Source of the DNA: a virus | DNA: 20,835 nt | IMG/VR virus record: IMGVR_UViG_3300030109_004096 | Coordinates: 1-20,835 of that record | Reading direction: 5' to 3' (one strand) | Shown: positions 5,824 through 11,823 of the stretch, piece by piece | Layout: the number at the start of each line of letters is the position of its first letter | Position numbering within the stretch: the stretch's first letter is position 1 | Position numbers and translations under genes: made by a program | Notes under the pieces: generated by a model | Told to the model about the DNA's origin: nothing | Seen by the model: only the letters and a program-made list of their open reading frames with translations | Databases searched by the model: none

Positions 5824-6432
5824 ATGAACTTATTGACACAAAATAGTAAACTTAAAAAGACGTCTAAACATTTTAACAAGCGTGTATTTAATTTCGGTCT
5901 ACCTGCTTATAAATCTAGTACAGGCAAGGTAGTTTGTAGAATGGCAGATCAATGCATAAAATTTTGTTATGCTAAAAAAGGTGCTTATATATGGTCTAAT
6001 GTTGCACCTGCATTTGAAAAACGTCTAGAAATATCTATGCAAGATAATTTTATAGATTTAATGATAGCAGAAATAAAAAAGAAAAAAGTTGACTATGTAC
6101 GTGTACACGATAGCGGAGATTACTACGACAAAAGATATTTAGCTAAGTGGTTTAAAATAGCGGAATTATTACCGAATGTCAGATTTTATTCATATACAAA
6201 TGAAGTTGGTATGATTAAGAATTTAGAATCTATACCTAAAAACTATGATTTTATATTTTCTGATAGTGGTAAACAAAAAGACTTAATTAACAAAAAAACA
6301 GACAGACATACGAAAATATTTAGTAGTCTAGAAAATCTTAAAAAAGATAAATATACTAATTGTAGCGATTATGATCTATACGCTACTAAATGGTATAATG
6401 ACACTAAAAAAGTCGGTCTGATCTATCATTAA
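5824..6432 (+). CDS. GP88-family protein (202 aa)
   Basis: The best start is ATG 5824, which has TAGAGG eight to thirteen bases upstream; an earlier ATG at 5800 overlaps the previous gene and lacks one. Conserved features, from memory of the family: LPAY at 26-29, a cysteine set C38, C44 and C48 in a C-x5-C-x3-CYA..GAY arrangement, VRVHDSGDYY at 92-101, FYSYTNEV at 121-128 and a DRH at 160-162. These match the phage 'gene product 88' family first named in mycobacteriophages. The clustered cysteines suggest a metal or Fe-S site, but no activity is established to my knowledge. Length is somewhat short for the family; the C-terminal Cys region keeps only C180. Confidence 0.8.
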   Translation: MNLLTQNSKLKKTSKHFNKRVFNFGLPAYKSSTGKVVCRMADQCIKFCYAKKGAYIWSNVAPAFEKRLEISMQDNFIDLMIAEIKKKKVDYVRVHDSGDYYDKRYLAKWFKIAELLPNVRFYSYTNEVGMIKNLESIPKNYDFIFSDSGKQKDLINKKTDRHTKIFSSLENLKKDKYTNCSDYDLYATKWYNDTKKVGLIYH

Positions 6433-6455
6433 TAACCAAATAAAGGGATAATAAA

Positions 6456-6695
6456 ATGAATATAAAAGATTATGAAAATGTACTTTGGAATAGTATAAAA
6501 GATGATCTAAAAGCAATGGTAAATATTGCAGAGAGAAAACCAAAGACTACAAAAGATCATTACGGGGAGTATTTGCACCTTCTAACTAAATTAAAATCGC
6601 AAATAGGCTTGGACATTGCTAGATCATTATTAATTAAAGCAGGTGGCAATGAAAACGGAATTAATTCAGCTTGTAGAATAATTACAGGTAATTAA
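6456..6695 (+). CDS. Unknown small helical protein (79 aa)
   Basis: AAAGGGATAATAAAATG provides a clear start. The gene lies 23 bases after the GP88-like gene, and AATAACCAAA, also found at 4691 and 4911, occurs between them. The sequence looks helical (NVLWNSIKDDLKAMVNIAERK; HLLTKLKSQIGLDIARSLLIKAGG). No family was recognised. The stop is followed one base later by the ATG of a small membrane protein, so the two are likely co-translated. Confidence 0.68.
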   Translation: MNIKDYENVLWNSIKDDLKAMVNIAERKPKTTKDHYGEYLHLLTKLKSQIGLDIARSLLIKAGGNENGINSACRIITGN

Positions 6696-6696
6696 T

Positions 6697-6876
6697 ATGG
6701 TAGACTATACAAAAGTATTAAAAGATGATCACGATCAATTAAAGGAAGATTACAGGATACTAGAAGAAATAACCGAAGACTTAGACGTAGAACTACAAAG
6801 AGCAAGATTCTTTATATTTCTTAGTGGAATGGTGGGTTTTGTACTGGGAATATATACGGCTATTTTAGTACTGTAA
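6697..6876 (+). CDS. Small single-pass membrane protein (59 aa)
   Basis: The frame starts one base after the previous stop. Residues 1-35 are charged and heptad-like (LKEDYRILEEITEDLDVELQ), a likely short coiled coil. Residues 38-59 form one hydrophobic segment (FFIFLSGMVGFVLGIYTAI) ending at the C-terminus, so the protein would be a tail-anchored inner-membrane protein. Function is unknown; candidates are an accessory lysis or superinfection-exclusion protein, both speculative. It ends just before a GGAACTT promoter. Confidence 0.65.
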   Translation: MVDYTKVLKDDHDQLKEDYRILEEITEDLDVELQRARFFIFLSGMVGFVLGIYTAILVL

Positions 6877-6885
6877 AAATATATG

Positions 6886-6923
6886 GGAACTTTTTATCAT
6901 GTACGTAGTTATATAGATATGAA
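6886..6923 (+). promoter_or_regulatory. GGAACTT-class promoter before gene 6947
   Basis: GGAACTT at 6886-6892 is followed 16 bases later by TTATATAG and exactly 25 bases later by TATGAA (6918-6923). It lies in the gap between genes 6697 and 6947. TACGTAG precedes the -10-like box. Confidence 0.62.
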
Positions 6924-6946
6924 CAAATTAAATAAAGGAGTAAAAA

Positions 6947-7105
6947 ATGGACAAGGAAACTAAAAAATTAATTGGCGAAATATTTTTCAATGGCTATGAA
7001 AGATTAAAAGGAATTCAACACGAAAATTGGGAAGAGCGCATAAAATTTAATAGGAAATTAATTGAAGCTAGAAAAGAATTTGTAAAAGCAGAAAAGAATT
7101 TCTAA
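6947..7105 (+). CDS. Very small charged protein (52 aa), unknown function
   Basis: AAAGGAG with six bases of spacing supports ATG 6947. The 52-residue product is helical and charged (WEERIKFNRKLIEARKEFVKAEKNF) and probably coiled-coil. It is the first gene after the 6886 promoter. No family was recognised. Confidence 0.65.
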   Translation: MDKETKKLIGEIFFNGYERLKGIQHENWEERIKFNRKLIEARKEFVKAEKNF

Positions 7106-7122
7106 AAATATAGGTAAATAGA

Positions 7123-7338
7123 ATGAATCAGAAAATAAATACAGATGTAAATAGTATAAATCAAAAAGCATTGCTTTGGTGGAATAACCTAAGTAAAGAT
7201 TGGAAGTTAACTATGATACATAATCCAAATGTCAATAAGACGATGCAAGATTCTATAGTGGTAATTGGTAAATCTACTAGTATGGTACGTAGGATGTTTA
7301 TTAACTGGTTGAATTGGGATATGAAAGAAGATAATTAG
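7123..7338 (+). CDS. Unknown small protein (71 aa)
   Basis: A weak AGG lies about ten bases upstream of the ATG. The protein is tryptophan-rich (ALLWWNNLSKDWKL; NWLNWDMKEDN) and begins MNQKINTDVNSIN. The pattern 'W.nLs..wK......P........' recalls short phage hypotheticals but I cannot name a family. The HNH gene starts one base after its stop. Confidence 0.62.
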   Translation: MNQKINTDVNSINQKALLWWNNLSKDWKLTMIHNPNVNKTMQDSIVVIGKSTSMVRRMFINWLNWDMKEDN

Positions 7339-7339
7339 A

Positions 7340-7741
7340 ATGAAATACGTTAGAAGATGTAAAGAATGTGATAAATTAAAATCAATTATAGATTTTGATT
7401 TATCTGGCGGTACAGGTAAAGATGGAAATAGATATAGAAGATGGAAGTGTAAAGAGTGCAGATTACCATATAAAAGAAATAAACGTAGAGAGATAAAAGA
7501 ACGTAAGTTAAGTATACTTAAACCCGATACTCTCGAATGTTCTACGTGCGGATATTCAAAAGAAACACACCCGAATTTTACAATATCAGCTATTCAATTC
7601 CACCATACAGATAACAATAAGAAATTTAATGTGGGGGATATGTGGGGGAAAAAATTTGAAGATATTAAATCTGAAATAGATAAATGCATACCACTTTGTG
7701 TGAGGTGTCATGCAGAAATAACACAAAAGGAAAGAGAGTAA
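7340..7741 (+). CDS. HNH endonuclease-like protein with zinc-finger cysteines (133 aa)
   Basis: HNH nucleases nick or cut DNA with a beta-beta-alpha metal site. Here C67-x2-C70, H88-H89 (IQFHHTDNN) with K94, and C120-x2-C123-H124 (PLCVRCHAEIT) form the HNH core with its structural zinc. The phrase 'DKCIPLCVRCHAEIT' matches the usual 'KC..LC..CH' block. The N-terminal half adds two more CxxC pairs (C7/C10, C37/C40) that could form another zinc finger for DNA binding. The gene starts one base after its upstream neighbour. It could be a free-standing homing endonuclease or a host-DNA or replication nuclease; placement away from the terminases argues against a packaging role. Confidence 0.82.
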   Translation: MKYVRRCKECDKLKSIIDFDLSGGTGKDGNRYRRWKCKECRLPYKRNKRREIKERKLSILKPDTLECSTCGYSKETHPNFTISAIQFHHTDNNKKFNVGDMWGKKFEDIKSEIDKCIPLCVRCHAEITQKERE

Positions 7742-7744
7742 ATA

Positions 7745-7942
7745 ATGAGTAAACTATATAAAAATGAACATCAAATTTTTAATACTGGGATGGGTGTACC
7801 TACAGGATGGATTCAGATAACTAGACCTGATCTATTAGAGGAATTAGAGTTTGCAGTAGAGCAACTGGAAAAACGTGGTAAAAAATATGCAATTTGTGAG
7901 CATAGAGACAATAGAGTTTCTGTGTGGGTAAAGAGATCATAA
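7745..7942 (+). CDS. Unknown small protein (65 aa)
   Basis: The ATG follows the HNH stop by three bases. The frame is supported by tight packing rather than by homology. The sequence mixes an N-terminal Gly/Thr part (NTGMGVPTGWIQITRPDLL) with a helix (EELEFAVEQLEKRGKKYAI) and a basic tail (VSVWVKRS). No motif was recognised. Confidence 0.62.
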   Translation: MSKLYKNEHQIFNTGMGVPTGWIQITRPDLLEELEFAVEQLEKRGKKYAICEHRDNRVSVWVKRS

Positions 7943-7954
7943 AGGAGAGATAAA

Positions 7955-8473
7955 ATGCACATGATAATTAGAAATATAGTCTATGCACGTTCAAAACAGG
8001 AAGCACTAGACAAAGCAGAGGATAATATGTATTATATGATAGGAGACGATGGTAATGCACCATTTGATTACTATTCTACATTTAATACTGGTGCAAATAG
8101 CTACTGGGGAGATAAATACAAGCCAGTATCTACAATTAAGTCAAAAGAAGGTAGAAAACTGGTGTGTGATGGGTGGAAATTTACACTACAGGAAATACGT
8201 AGGCACGTAAAAGCAGTGAAAAAATACTTTAGAGGGAAGAGTCCACTTAATTTTCTAGAAACAGATGGTTATTTACAATACCATTTAAATCAATTAGGAG
8301 AGTATAGAGGATCAAGTTGTTGGTTATATGATGATGATGGTGAAGGTATTAAGACAAGAAAACACTTAAACAATACATTAAGTAAATGGGACGAAATGTA
8401 CAAAGTAAAGGGAGAAGTGAATCCACATAAGAATGATAGTATTTTTGTAGTACCCGCAGATGTACATTTTTAA
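7955..8473 (+). CDS. Unknown soluble protein (172 aa)
   Basis: AAAGGAGAGATAAAATG gives a clear start; a second ATG two codons on is also possible. The first 35 residues (MIIRNIVYARSKQEALDKAEDNMYYMI) look like a small beta-alpha domain of the kind seen in many short phage proteins with 'A.S.eEA...A'. The middle is rich in Tyr, Trp and Gly (FDYYSTFNTGANSYWGDKY) and the C-terminal part is charged. No catalytic motif was recognised. A GGAACTT promoter starts eight bases after the stop. Confidence 0.7.
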   Translation: MHMIIRNIVYARSKQEALDKAEDNMYYMIGDDGNAPFDYYSTFNTGANSYWGDKYKPVSTIKSKEGRKLVCDGWKFTLQEIRRHVKAVKKYFRGKSPLNFLETDGYLQYHLNQLGEYRGSSCWLYDDDGEGIKTRKHLNNTLSKWDEMYKVKGEVNPHKNDSIFVVPADVHF

Positions 8474-8481
8474 AATATATT

Positions 8482-8514
8482 GGAACTTTATACTTTAGAA
8501 CGCGTAACAATAAC
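8482..8514 (+). promoter_or_regulatory. GGAACTT-class promoter before gene 8529
   Basis: GGAACTT at 8482-8488 is followed after 16 bases by TAACAATA. The last boxes resemble the 3692 copy (shared GCGTA-CAATA). TATGAA is absent at +25; CAGAAA stands there instead. The leader to gene 8529 is short. Confidence 0.52.
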
Positions 8515-8528
8515 AGAAAGGATAATAT

Positions 8529-8942
8529 ATGCAGACATTTTTACCTTATGAAAGTTTTACCAAATCATTAGAAGTTTTAGACTATAAACGTCTAGGTAAG
8601 CAACGTGTAGAAGCGATGCAAATACTAAAAGCGCTACACATACCAAACTATGGTTGGAAAAACCATCCCTGTGTCAAAATGTGGCGCGGATACGATAATG
8701 CATTACGTGATTATATGAATAAAGCTATCTTACTATGGGTAGATAAAGGATTCAATAATACCATGCAATTACAACCAGTTAAACCAAATTACACACGTCC
8801 AGTATGGTTAGGCGATAAGAAACTACATATAAGCCATCAATCTAATTTATTAAAGAAAGATAGCGAGTTTTATAGTAAATATGATTGGAACGTATCCGAT
8901 GATATACCATACTATTGGTGCGGTTTTGGAAAAGGAGAATAA
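8529..8942 (+). CDS. Pyrimidine-dimer DNA glycosylase-like protein (137 aa)
   Basis: The protein begins MQTFLPYESFTKSLEVLDYKRLGKQRVEA and contains YGWKNHPCVKMWRGY (41-55), WLGDKKLH.SHQS (93-105) and a C-terminal DDIPYYW. This is the layout of the bacterial MSMEG_6728-type proteins, placed in the same Pfam group (Pyr_excise) as T4 endonuclease V. The T4 enzyme removes UV-induced pyrimidine dimers through its N-terminal threonine amine; here residue 2 is Gln and residue 3 Thr, so the activity is uncertain. AAAGGATAATATATG supports the start. It is the first gene behind the 8482 promoter. A repair role is a family-based inference. Confidence 0.8.
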   Translation: MQTFLPYESFTKSLEVLDYKRLGKQRVEAMQILKALHIPNYGWKNHPCVKMWRGYDNALRDYMNKAILLWVDKGFNNTMQLQPVKPNYTRPVWLGDKKLHISHQSNLLKKDSEFYSKYDWNVSDDIPYYWCGFGKGE

Positions 8943-8943
8943 A

Positions 8944-9243
8944 ATGAAAGAAGTAGAAACAGTAATAACAAAAACAAAAGGTGACTTAACCAATGATGAG
9001 TTTTGTCGTCAATATTGGAACGAAAAAGGAAAAGATATATTATTAGGCGCACAAATTGTTAATGTGGAATATATGCCCAAAAAAGTAACTGAAGAAATGG
9101 GTTGGTATGAACAACCAGTTTGTTTACTTCTAAAAAAGGGCAACAAAACATTTTGGGTATATCCGTCTAAGGATGATGAAGGTAACGATGGTGGTGCATT
9201 ATTTATGTCAAATAAAGAAGGCGTAATGCCAACATTAAGATAG
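8944..9243 (+). CDS. Unknown protein (99 aa)
   Basis: The ATG at 8944 has AAAGGAGAATAAAATG and starts one base after the previous stop. A start at 8881 in the same frame would overlap the upstream gene by 62 bases without a ribosome binding site and is rejected. The protein has a beta-rich middle (GAQIVNVEYMPKKVTEEMGWYEQPVCLLLKKGNKTFWVYPSKDDEGNDGGAL) like small phage beta-barrel proteins, where the 'GWYEQPVCLLLKKG....W.YPS.DDEGN..GAL' pattern recurs as far as I recall. No function is known. Confidence 0.72.
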   Translation: MKEVETVITKTKGDLTNDEFCRQYWNEKGKDILLGAQIVNVEYMPKKVTEEMGWYEQPVCLLLKKGNKTFWVYPSKDDEGNDGGALFMSNKEGVMPTLR

Positions 9244-9252
9244 GAGAATAAA

Positions 9253-9411
9253 ATGAAAAAATATAAAGTAAGAGTATACACATCGGCAATTGAGTTTTGG
9301 GAAGTCGAGGCGGAGAACGAACAGGAGGCTATGGATAATTACTGGGAAGGTGAAAACTATTTCACCAAACCAAAGGGTGAGGATATAGAAATATTGGAAG
9401 AAGTAAAATGA
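9253..9411 (+). CDS. Very small protein (52 aa), unknown function
   Basis: TAGGAGAATAAAATG overlaps the previous stop and supports the start. The sequence MKKYKVRVYTSAIEFWEVEAENEQEAMDNYWEG matches a general small phage fold: a beta strand pair, 'veA.nEeEA', then an alpha helix. It overlaps the next gene by four bases (ATGA). No specific function can be given. Confidence 0.7.
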   Translation: MKKYKVRVYTSAIEFWEVEAENEQEAMDNYWEGENYFTKPKGEDIEILEEVK

Positions 9412-9710
9412 AAGAGCAGAAAGAAATTTGTAGTATATGTGAAGGTGACTTCGACTTAGCAGGAGAAGGTGGTATCACTGGCGATCTAGGTATGCTACCA
9501 GTTGCTTTCTGTCCTTTCTGTCTAAGCGGAGTAACAGACTTAGCAGAACAACTAAGAGAAGGAGACTTAGAAATGGAACACACTGTTAGAAATGAAATTA
9601 GAAACTTTATACTTTGGTACTTCCATCAAAATGAAAATGAAGCTACAGATACGGCTAAAAAATTATATGATGGACTAGACACTTTTATGGATGAAGTGTA
9701 TAGCGAGTAA
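9408..9710 (+). CDS. Zinc-ribbon-like protein (100 aa)
   Basis: Two CxxC pairs, C8-x2-C11 (CSICEGDFDL) and C35-x2-C38 (FCPFCLSG), frame a Gly-rich AGEGGITGDLGMLP segment. The block 'C..C...FDL..EGGI.G..G.LPVAFCP.CL' recurs in small phage proteins, as far as I recall, and implies a zinc ribbon. The C-terminal half is helical and acidic. Translation is probably coupled to gene 9253 through the ATGA overlap. It may bind nucleic acid or a host protein; no evidence separates these. Confidence 0.73.
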   Translation: MKEQKEICSICEGDFDLAGEGGITGDLGMLPVAFCPFCLSGVTDLAEQLREGDLEMEHTVRNEIRNFILWYFHQNENEATDTAKKLYDGLDTFMDEVYSE

Positions 9711-9735
9711 TAATAAATAAAGGAGTGATTAGATA

Positions 9736-9957
9736 ATGGAAATAGATATACCAGATAATATAGAAGTTTACTATTTAGATAAAAAGTTCGGTAAGCATTA
9801 TATGTTTATAGCAGAAAACGTAATCTATATGTCAGATGATTCCGTAGTATATCCATTGAGGGAATACGCAGAATTGTTTAACAAAGGCGAACTTAATGGT
9901 TGGGTTACCTTTAGGAAAAAAGGGAACAGACCACCATCCAGAAAAAAGAGCGATTAA
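9736..9957 (+). CDS. Unknown small protein with basic tail (73 aa)
   Basis: AAAGGAG lies 11 bases upstream of the ATG, slightly long spacing. The N-terminal part is acidic and beta-rich (MEIDIPDNIEVYYLDKKFGKHYMFI); the last 14 residues are strongly basic (RKKGNRPPSRKKSD), suggesting a nucleic-acid contact. No family was recognised. Confidence 0.62.
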   Translation: MEIDIPDNIEVYYLDKKFGKHYMFIAENVIYMSDDSVVYPLREYAELFNKGELNGWVTFRKKGNRPPSRKKSD

Positions 9958-9994
9958 AATAATGGATATAAATATACTGAAGGAGATAGTTAAT

Positions 9995-10150
9995 ATGAGT
10001 AAAACTGGGGAACACTACGAAGAACTTAGAGAATTAAATAACTGGGATGATGCAGATAGACATTATGAAGATGAGCAGGTAGAGAAGTATTATAAAGAGA
10101 AAAAAAGGGAGAGAGATAATGATAAAAGTAAACAGAACAAAAGCGATTGA
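9995..10150 (+). CDS. Very small charged protein (51 aa), unknown function
   Basis: ATG 9995 has GGAG nine bases upstream and is preferred over ATG 9962, which lacks a binding site and adds only 11 residues. The product is highly charged (EELRELNNWDDADRHYEDEQVEKYYKEKKRERDNDK) and probably helical. Its last 32 bases overlap the next gene. Confidence 0.55.
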   Translation: MSKTGEHYEELRELNNWDDADRHYEDEQVEKYYKEKKRERDNDKSKQNKSD

Positions 10151-10400
10151 ACTTATAAAGGATACGAATGGAAGAATATTTTCCGTCGGATTCTACAAGA
10201 AAGATAAGTCTTTTCGCGCAATGGTGGCTCGTTTGGGTGTATATTCCAAAAGGAAAACAACCAACAGAAAGAGCTTTGCCCATAAGTTAGACAACAGTTA
10301 TGTACTGGTATTTGATATGCAAAAAAGAGAATACAGGATGGTAAATTTAGAAACTCTGAAGTATATCAAAATGAATGGTAGGAAGTACGCAATCTCGTGA
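10119..10400 (+). CDS. Small beta-barrel-type phage protein (93 aa)
   Basis: GGGAGAG shortly before the ATG supports the start. The pattern 'GRIFSVGFYKKDKSFRAMVARLGV ... YVLVFDMQKREYRMVNLETLKYIKMNGRKY' resembles, from memory, a recurrent phage protein sometimes annotated as an SH3-like beta-barrel protein. 'VFDMQK..YRMVNL.TL' is the most conserved part. It is basic and could bind DNA or RNA, but the function is unknown. Its stop overlaps the next GTG start (GTGA). Confidence 0.72.
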   Translation: MIKVNRTKAIELIKDTNGRIFSVGFYKKDKSFRAMVARLGVYSKRKTTNRKSFAHKLDNSYVLVFDMQKREYRMVNLETLKYIKMNGRKYAIS

Positions 10401-10513
10401 TTACCATAGCTAACTGGATCAGTAATCTAATGATTCTTTCTGTATCATTGCTATTTCTAGCAGTGGCGCTATTTGTAATATATCTTTTAATTACTACTAT
10501 ATTTCGCAAATGA
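10397..10513 (+). CDS. Tiny membrane peptide with GTG start (38 aa)
   Basis: A GTG at 10397 overlaps the upstream stop (GTGA) and opens a 38-residue frame that is almost one transmembrane helix (residues 10-35, LMILSVSLLFLAVALFVIYL) with a basic end FRK. Its own stop overlaps the next ATG (ATGA at 10510-10513). The double overlap is the main support. Possible roles include a small holin-like or host-membrane effector; this is speculative. Confidence 0.55.
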   Translation: MITIANWISNLMILSVSLLFLAVALFVIYLLITTIFRK

Positions 10514-10668
10514 ATAAAGATAAAAAAGATGTATTGGTATCATTAGCAGATAAGATACTGGCTATAAATACAGACAGGTCATTAGATAGGAAAATGTTAG
10601 CAGTGGTAAGAGAATACTTACAAAAAGCAGATAAAATATTGGAAGATATAATTAATAATGAAGATTGA
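10510..10668 (+). CDS. Very small helical protein (52 aa), unknown function
   Basis: The start overlaps the membrane-peptide stop by four bases. The sequence (MNKDKKDVLVSLADKILAINTDRSLDRKMLAVVREYLQKADKIL) is an amphipathic helical hairpin. No family was recognised. Confidence 0.6.
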   Translation: MNKDKKDVLVSLADKILAINTDRSLDRKMLAVVREYLQKADKILEDIINNED

Positions 10669-10679
10669 GGTAAATATAT

Positions 10680-10877
10680 ATGGCTAGTAAACATTATGAT
10701 TGGCAAACAAATAAACATAAACCAAGATTTGCTTGGAAAAATACAACCTGTAAGGAATATAAGAAAGATAGAGATGAGTTTTTTCAGAGAAACGGCAATG
10801 GTTGGTGGTGGACGGATGGAGTCGGTTCAAGTAGATTCCAATCTCAAGTTAATAGAAAAAACCGAAAAAGAAATTGA
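10680..10877 (+). CDS. Basic Trp-rich small protein (65 aa), unknown function
   Basis: GAGG lies nine bases before ATG 10680. A second frame, 10696-10881, overlaps it but has no binding site and was not chosen. The protein is strongly basic (KHKPRFAWKNTTCKEYKKDRDEFF; VNRKNRKRN) with a GNGWWWTDGVGSS segment, so it may bind nucleic acid. Moderate confidence only. Confidence 0.52.
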   Translation: MASKHYDWQTNKHKPRFAWKNTTCKEYKKDRDEFFQRNGNGWWWTDGVGSSRFQSQVNRKNRKRN

Positions 10878-10918
10878 ATAGATTATTTTTTAAACCAAAA
10901 CCAATAGATAAAAAATAA

Positions 10919-11434
10919 ATGCAAAAGGTAATTAAATATCCATATATGATTAGTTTTCCAGATATAGATGAATCGCAGTGGACTACTTGGTTAATAAAAT
11001 CTAAAGATGATGAGGATGAATTGTATAAAGTTTTACCAGAGTACTTTGGTAAAGAACCTAAGAATATAAGTAAATACAGGGCAAAACCTAAAGATGTTAA
11101 GATGGTAGAAGATTATTTTAAAGAAAAGAAGATTGTTGACCCGAAAGCAAATGCAGAATTATTTTATGCACACTATGAATCGGTAGGTTGGTTTCGCGGT
11201 AAATCAAAAATTAAGAACTGGCGGATGTGTATTAAGAACTGGGATTTTAAATCATCAGATGATAAGACAGAACAGGAAGCACAGTGGAAAATGGATACAA
11301 CTGGATTTTTTATGGGGTATTGTGATAAGTGCGGTAAGCTATCTTCATATAATAAATGGGAGATTAAAGAAGATTCTAGGTGTTGCAAGGCAAAAATATT
11401 AAAAAGAAGAAAAAGTGTGGAACTTTCTAGTTAG
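10919..11434 (+). CDS. Replication-initiator-like protein with C-terminal zinc ribbon (171 aa)
   Basis: Residues 58-110 (PKDVKMVEDYF ... AELFYAHYESVGWFRGKSKIKNW) closely follow the 'P.lEEV..Y......  .E.FY.HY...GW..GK..ikdW...v..W' block at the C-terminus of phage replisome organisers and DnaT-like initiators. That block is the main basis for the call. A CxxC (C135, C138) and a CC pair (C155, C156) suggest an added zinc ribbon, which is unusual. The N-terminal part (WTTWLIKSKDDEDELYKVLPEYF) is unrecognised and lacks an obvious winged-helix motif. There is no strong ribosome binding site. It could bind the iterons at 4977-5148; this link is inference. Its last bases contain a GGAACTT promoter. 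Confidence 0.68.
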   Translation: MQKVIKYPYMISFPDIDESQWTTWLIKSKDDEDELYKVLPEYFGKEPKNISKYRAKPKDVKMVEDYFKEKKIVDPKANAELFYAHYESVGWFRGKSKIKNWRMCIKNWDFKSSDDKTEQEAQWKMDTTGFFMGYCDKCGKLSSYNKWEIKEDSRCCKAKILKRRKSVELSS

Positions 11435-11457
11435 ATGTGCATTAAAGACTACATGAA
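11419..11457 (+). promoter_or_regulatory. GGAACTT-class promoter inside the end of gene 10919
   Basis: GGAACTT at 11419-11425 lies in the last codons of gene 10919. TTAAAG follows after 16 bases, and ATGTGCATTAAAG resembles the 5294 copy (shared GTGCATT). CATGAA lies 26 bases downstream, one off the TATGAA position of three other copies. A transcript from here would start about ten bases before the first folded RNA at 11468. Confidence 0.55.
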
Positions 11458-11467
11458 AAGAATTAAT

Positions 11468-11557
11468 AAAGGGACTCGGTTGATCTACCATTTTTTTGTT
11501 TTATTCATTTTGATCCTTTTGGTAGACAGTGAATTAACACCAATGTCGAGTCCTTTT
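11468..11557 (+). ncRNA. Structured RNA element S1 (three-way-junction-like leader)
   Basis: An 11-bp outer stem pairs 11468-11478 (AAAGGGACTCG) with 11547-11557 (CGAGTCCTTTT), one G-T pair. Inside, TCTACCA (11484-11490) pairs with TGGTAGA (11520-11526) around a 29-base T-rich loop, and GTG/CAC (11529-11540) can form a small third arm. It starts about 10 bases after the predicted 11419 transcript start. A reading frame through this region (11435-11644) is judged spurious. It may be a free small RNA or part of the leader of gene 11641. No known class was recognised. Confidence 0.6.
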
Positions 11558-11562
11558 AAGAT

Positions 11563-11642
11563 ATATGAGCCTCTTCTCGGAGAGAACCGAGACGTGGGCG
11601 AGATTCTAGACTCCACCCTAACGCAAAACCCGAGGCTCATAT
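11563..11642 (+). promoter_or_regulatory. Structured RNA element S2 that hides the start of gene 11641
   Basis: A perfect 11-bp stem joins 11563-11573 (ATATGAGCCTC) to 11632-11642 (GAGGCTCATAT). The 3' arm contains the GAGG ribosome binding site (11632-11635) and the first two bases of the ATG of gene 11641. Inside, TCTCGG (11575-11580) pairs with CCGAGA (11587-11592), and an imperfect arm runs from GTG (11594) to CAC (11616). The fold would block translation until opened by a ligand, protein, heat or transit of ribosomes. It is not a tRNA: there is no T-arm or anticodon arm. Confidence 0.7.
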
Positions 11643-11823
11643 GATTATTTTTATACTAATGTTAATGGTTAGTCTTATTACTGTATATCCATTAGGTATG
11701 TATTTATGTTATTACCATGACGAGGTTTGGGTAACGGTAATAGATGGAAAGCCAGAATTTAGTGGATATGTAACATATTATCACGTTGGTGATAAATTTA
11801 GAGTACAGGAGAAAAAGAAATGA
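11641..11823 (+). CDS. Small membrane-anchored protein (60 aa), translation likely controlled
   Basis: GAGG lies five bases before ATG 11641, and both sit in the 3' arm of element S2. Residues 1-25 (MIIFILMLMVSLITVYPLGMYL) are one hydrophobic segment, a transmembrane helix or uncleaved signal anchor. The rest is a short beta-rich, basic-ended domain (EVWVTVIDGKPEFSGYVTYYHVGDKFRVQEKKK). No family was recognised. The occluded start suggests its synthesis must be kept low or timed, fitting a membrane-active product such as a lysis or exclusion protein (inference). Its stop overlaps the next ATG (ATGA). Confidence 0.65.
   Translation: MIIFILMLMVSLITVYPLGMYLCYYHDEVWVTVIDGKPEFSGYVTYYHVGDKFRVQEKKK

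Noticed and set aside
10696-10881. A 61-codon plus-strand frame overlapping gene 10680
   Set aside because: It has no ribosome binding site; the 10680 frame has GAGG at suitable spacing.
11563-11642. S2 as a tRNA gene
   Set aside because: It has an acceptor-like stem but no T-arm consensus, no anticodon arm and no CCA context; the inner arms do not have tRNA spacing.
11435-11644. A 69-codon frame starting ATGTGC, through elements S1 and S2
   Set aside because: Its sequence is accounted for by two long inverted repeats and a T-rich loop, its hydrophobic part comes from that T-run, it has no ribosome binding site, and the 11419 promoter runs through its first codons.
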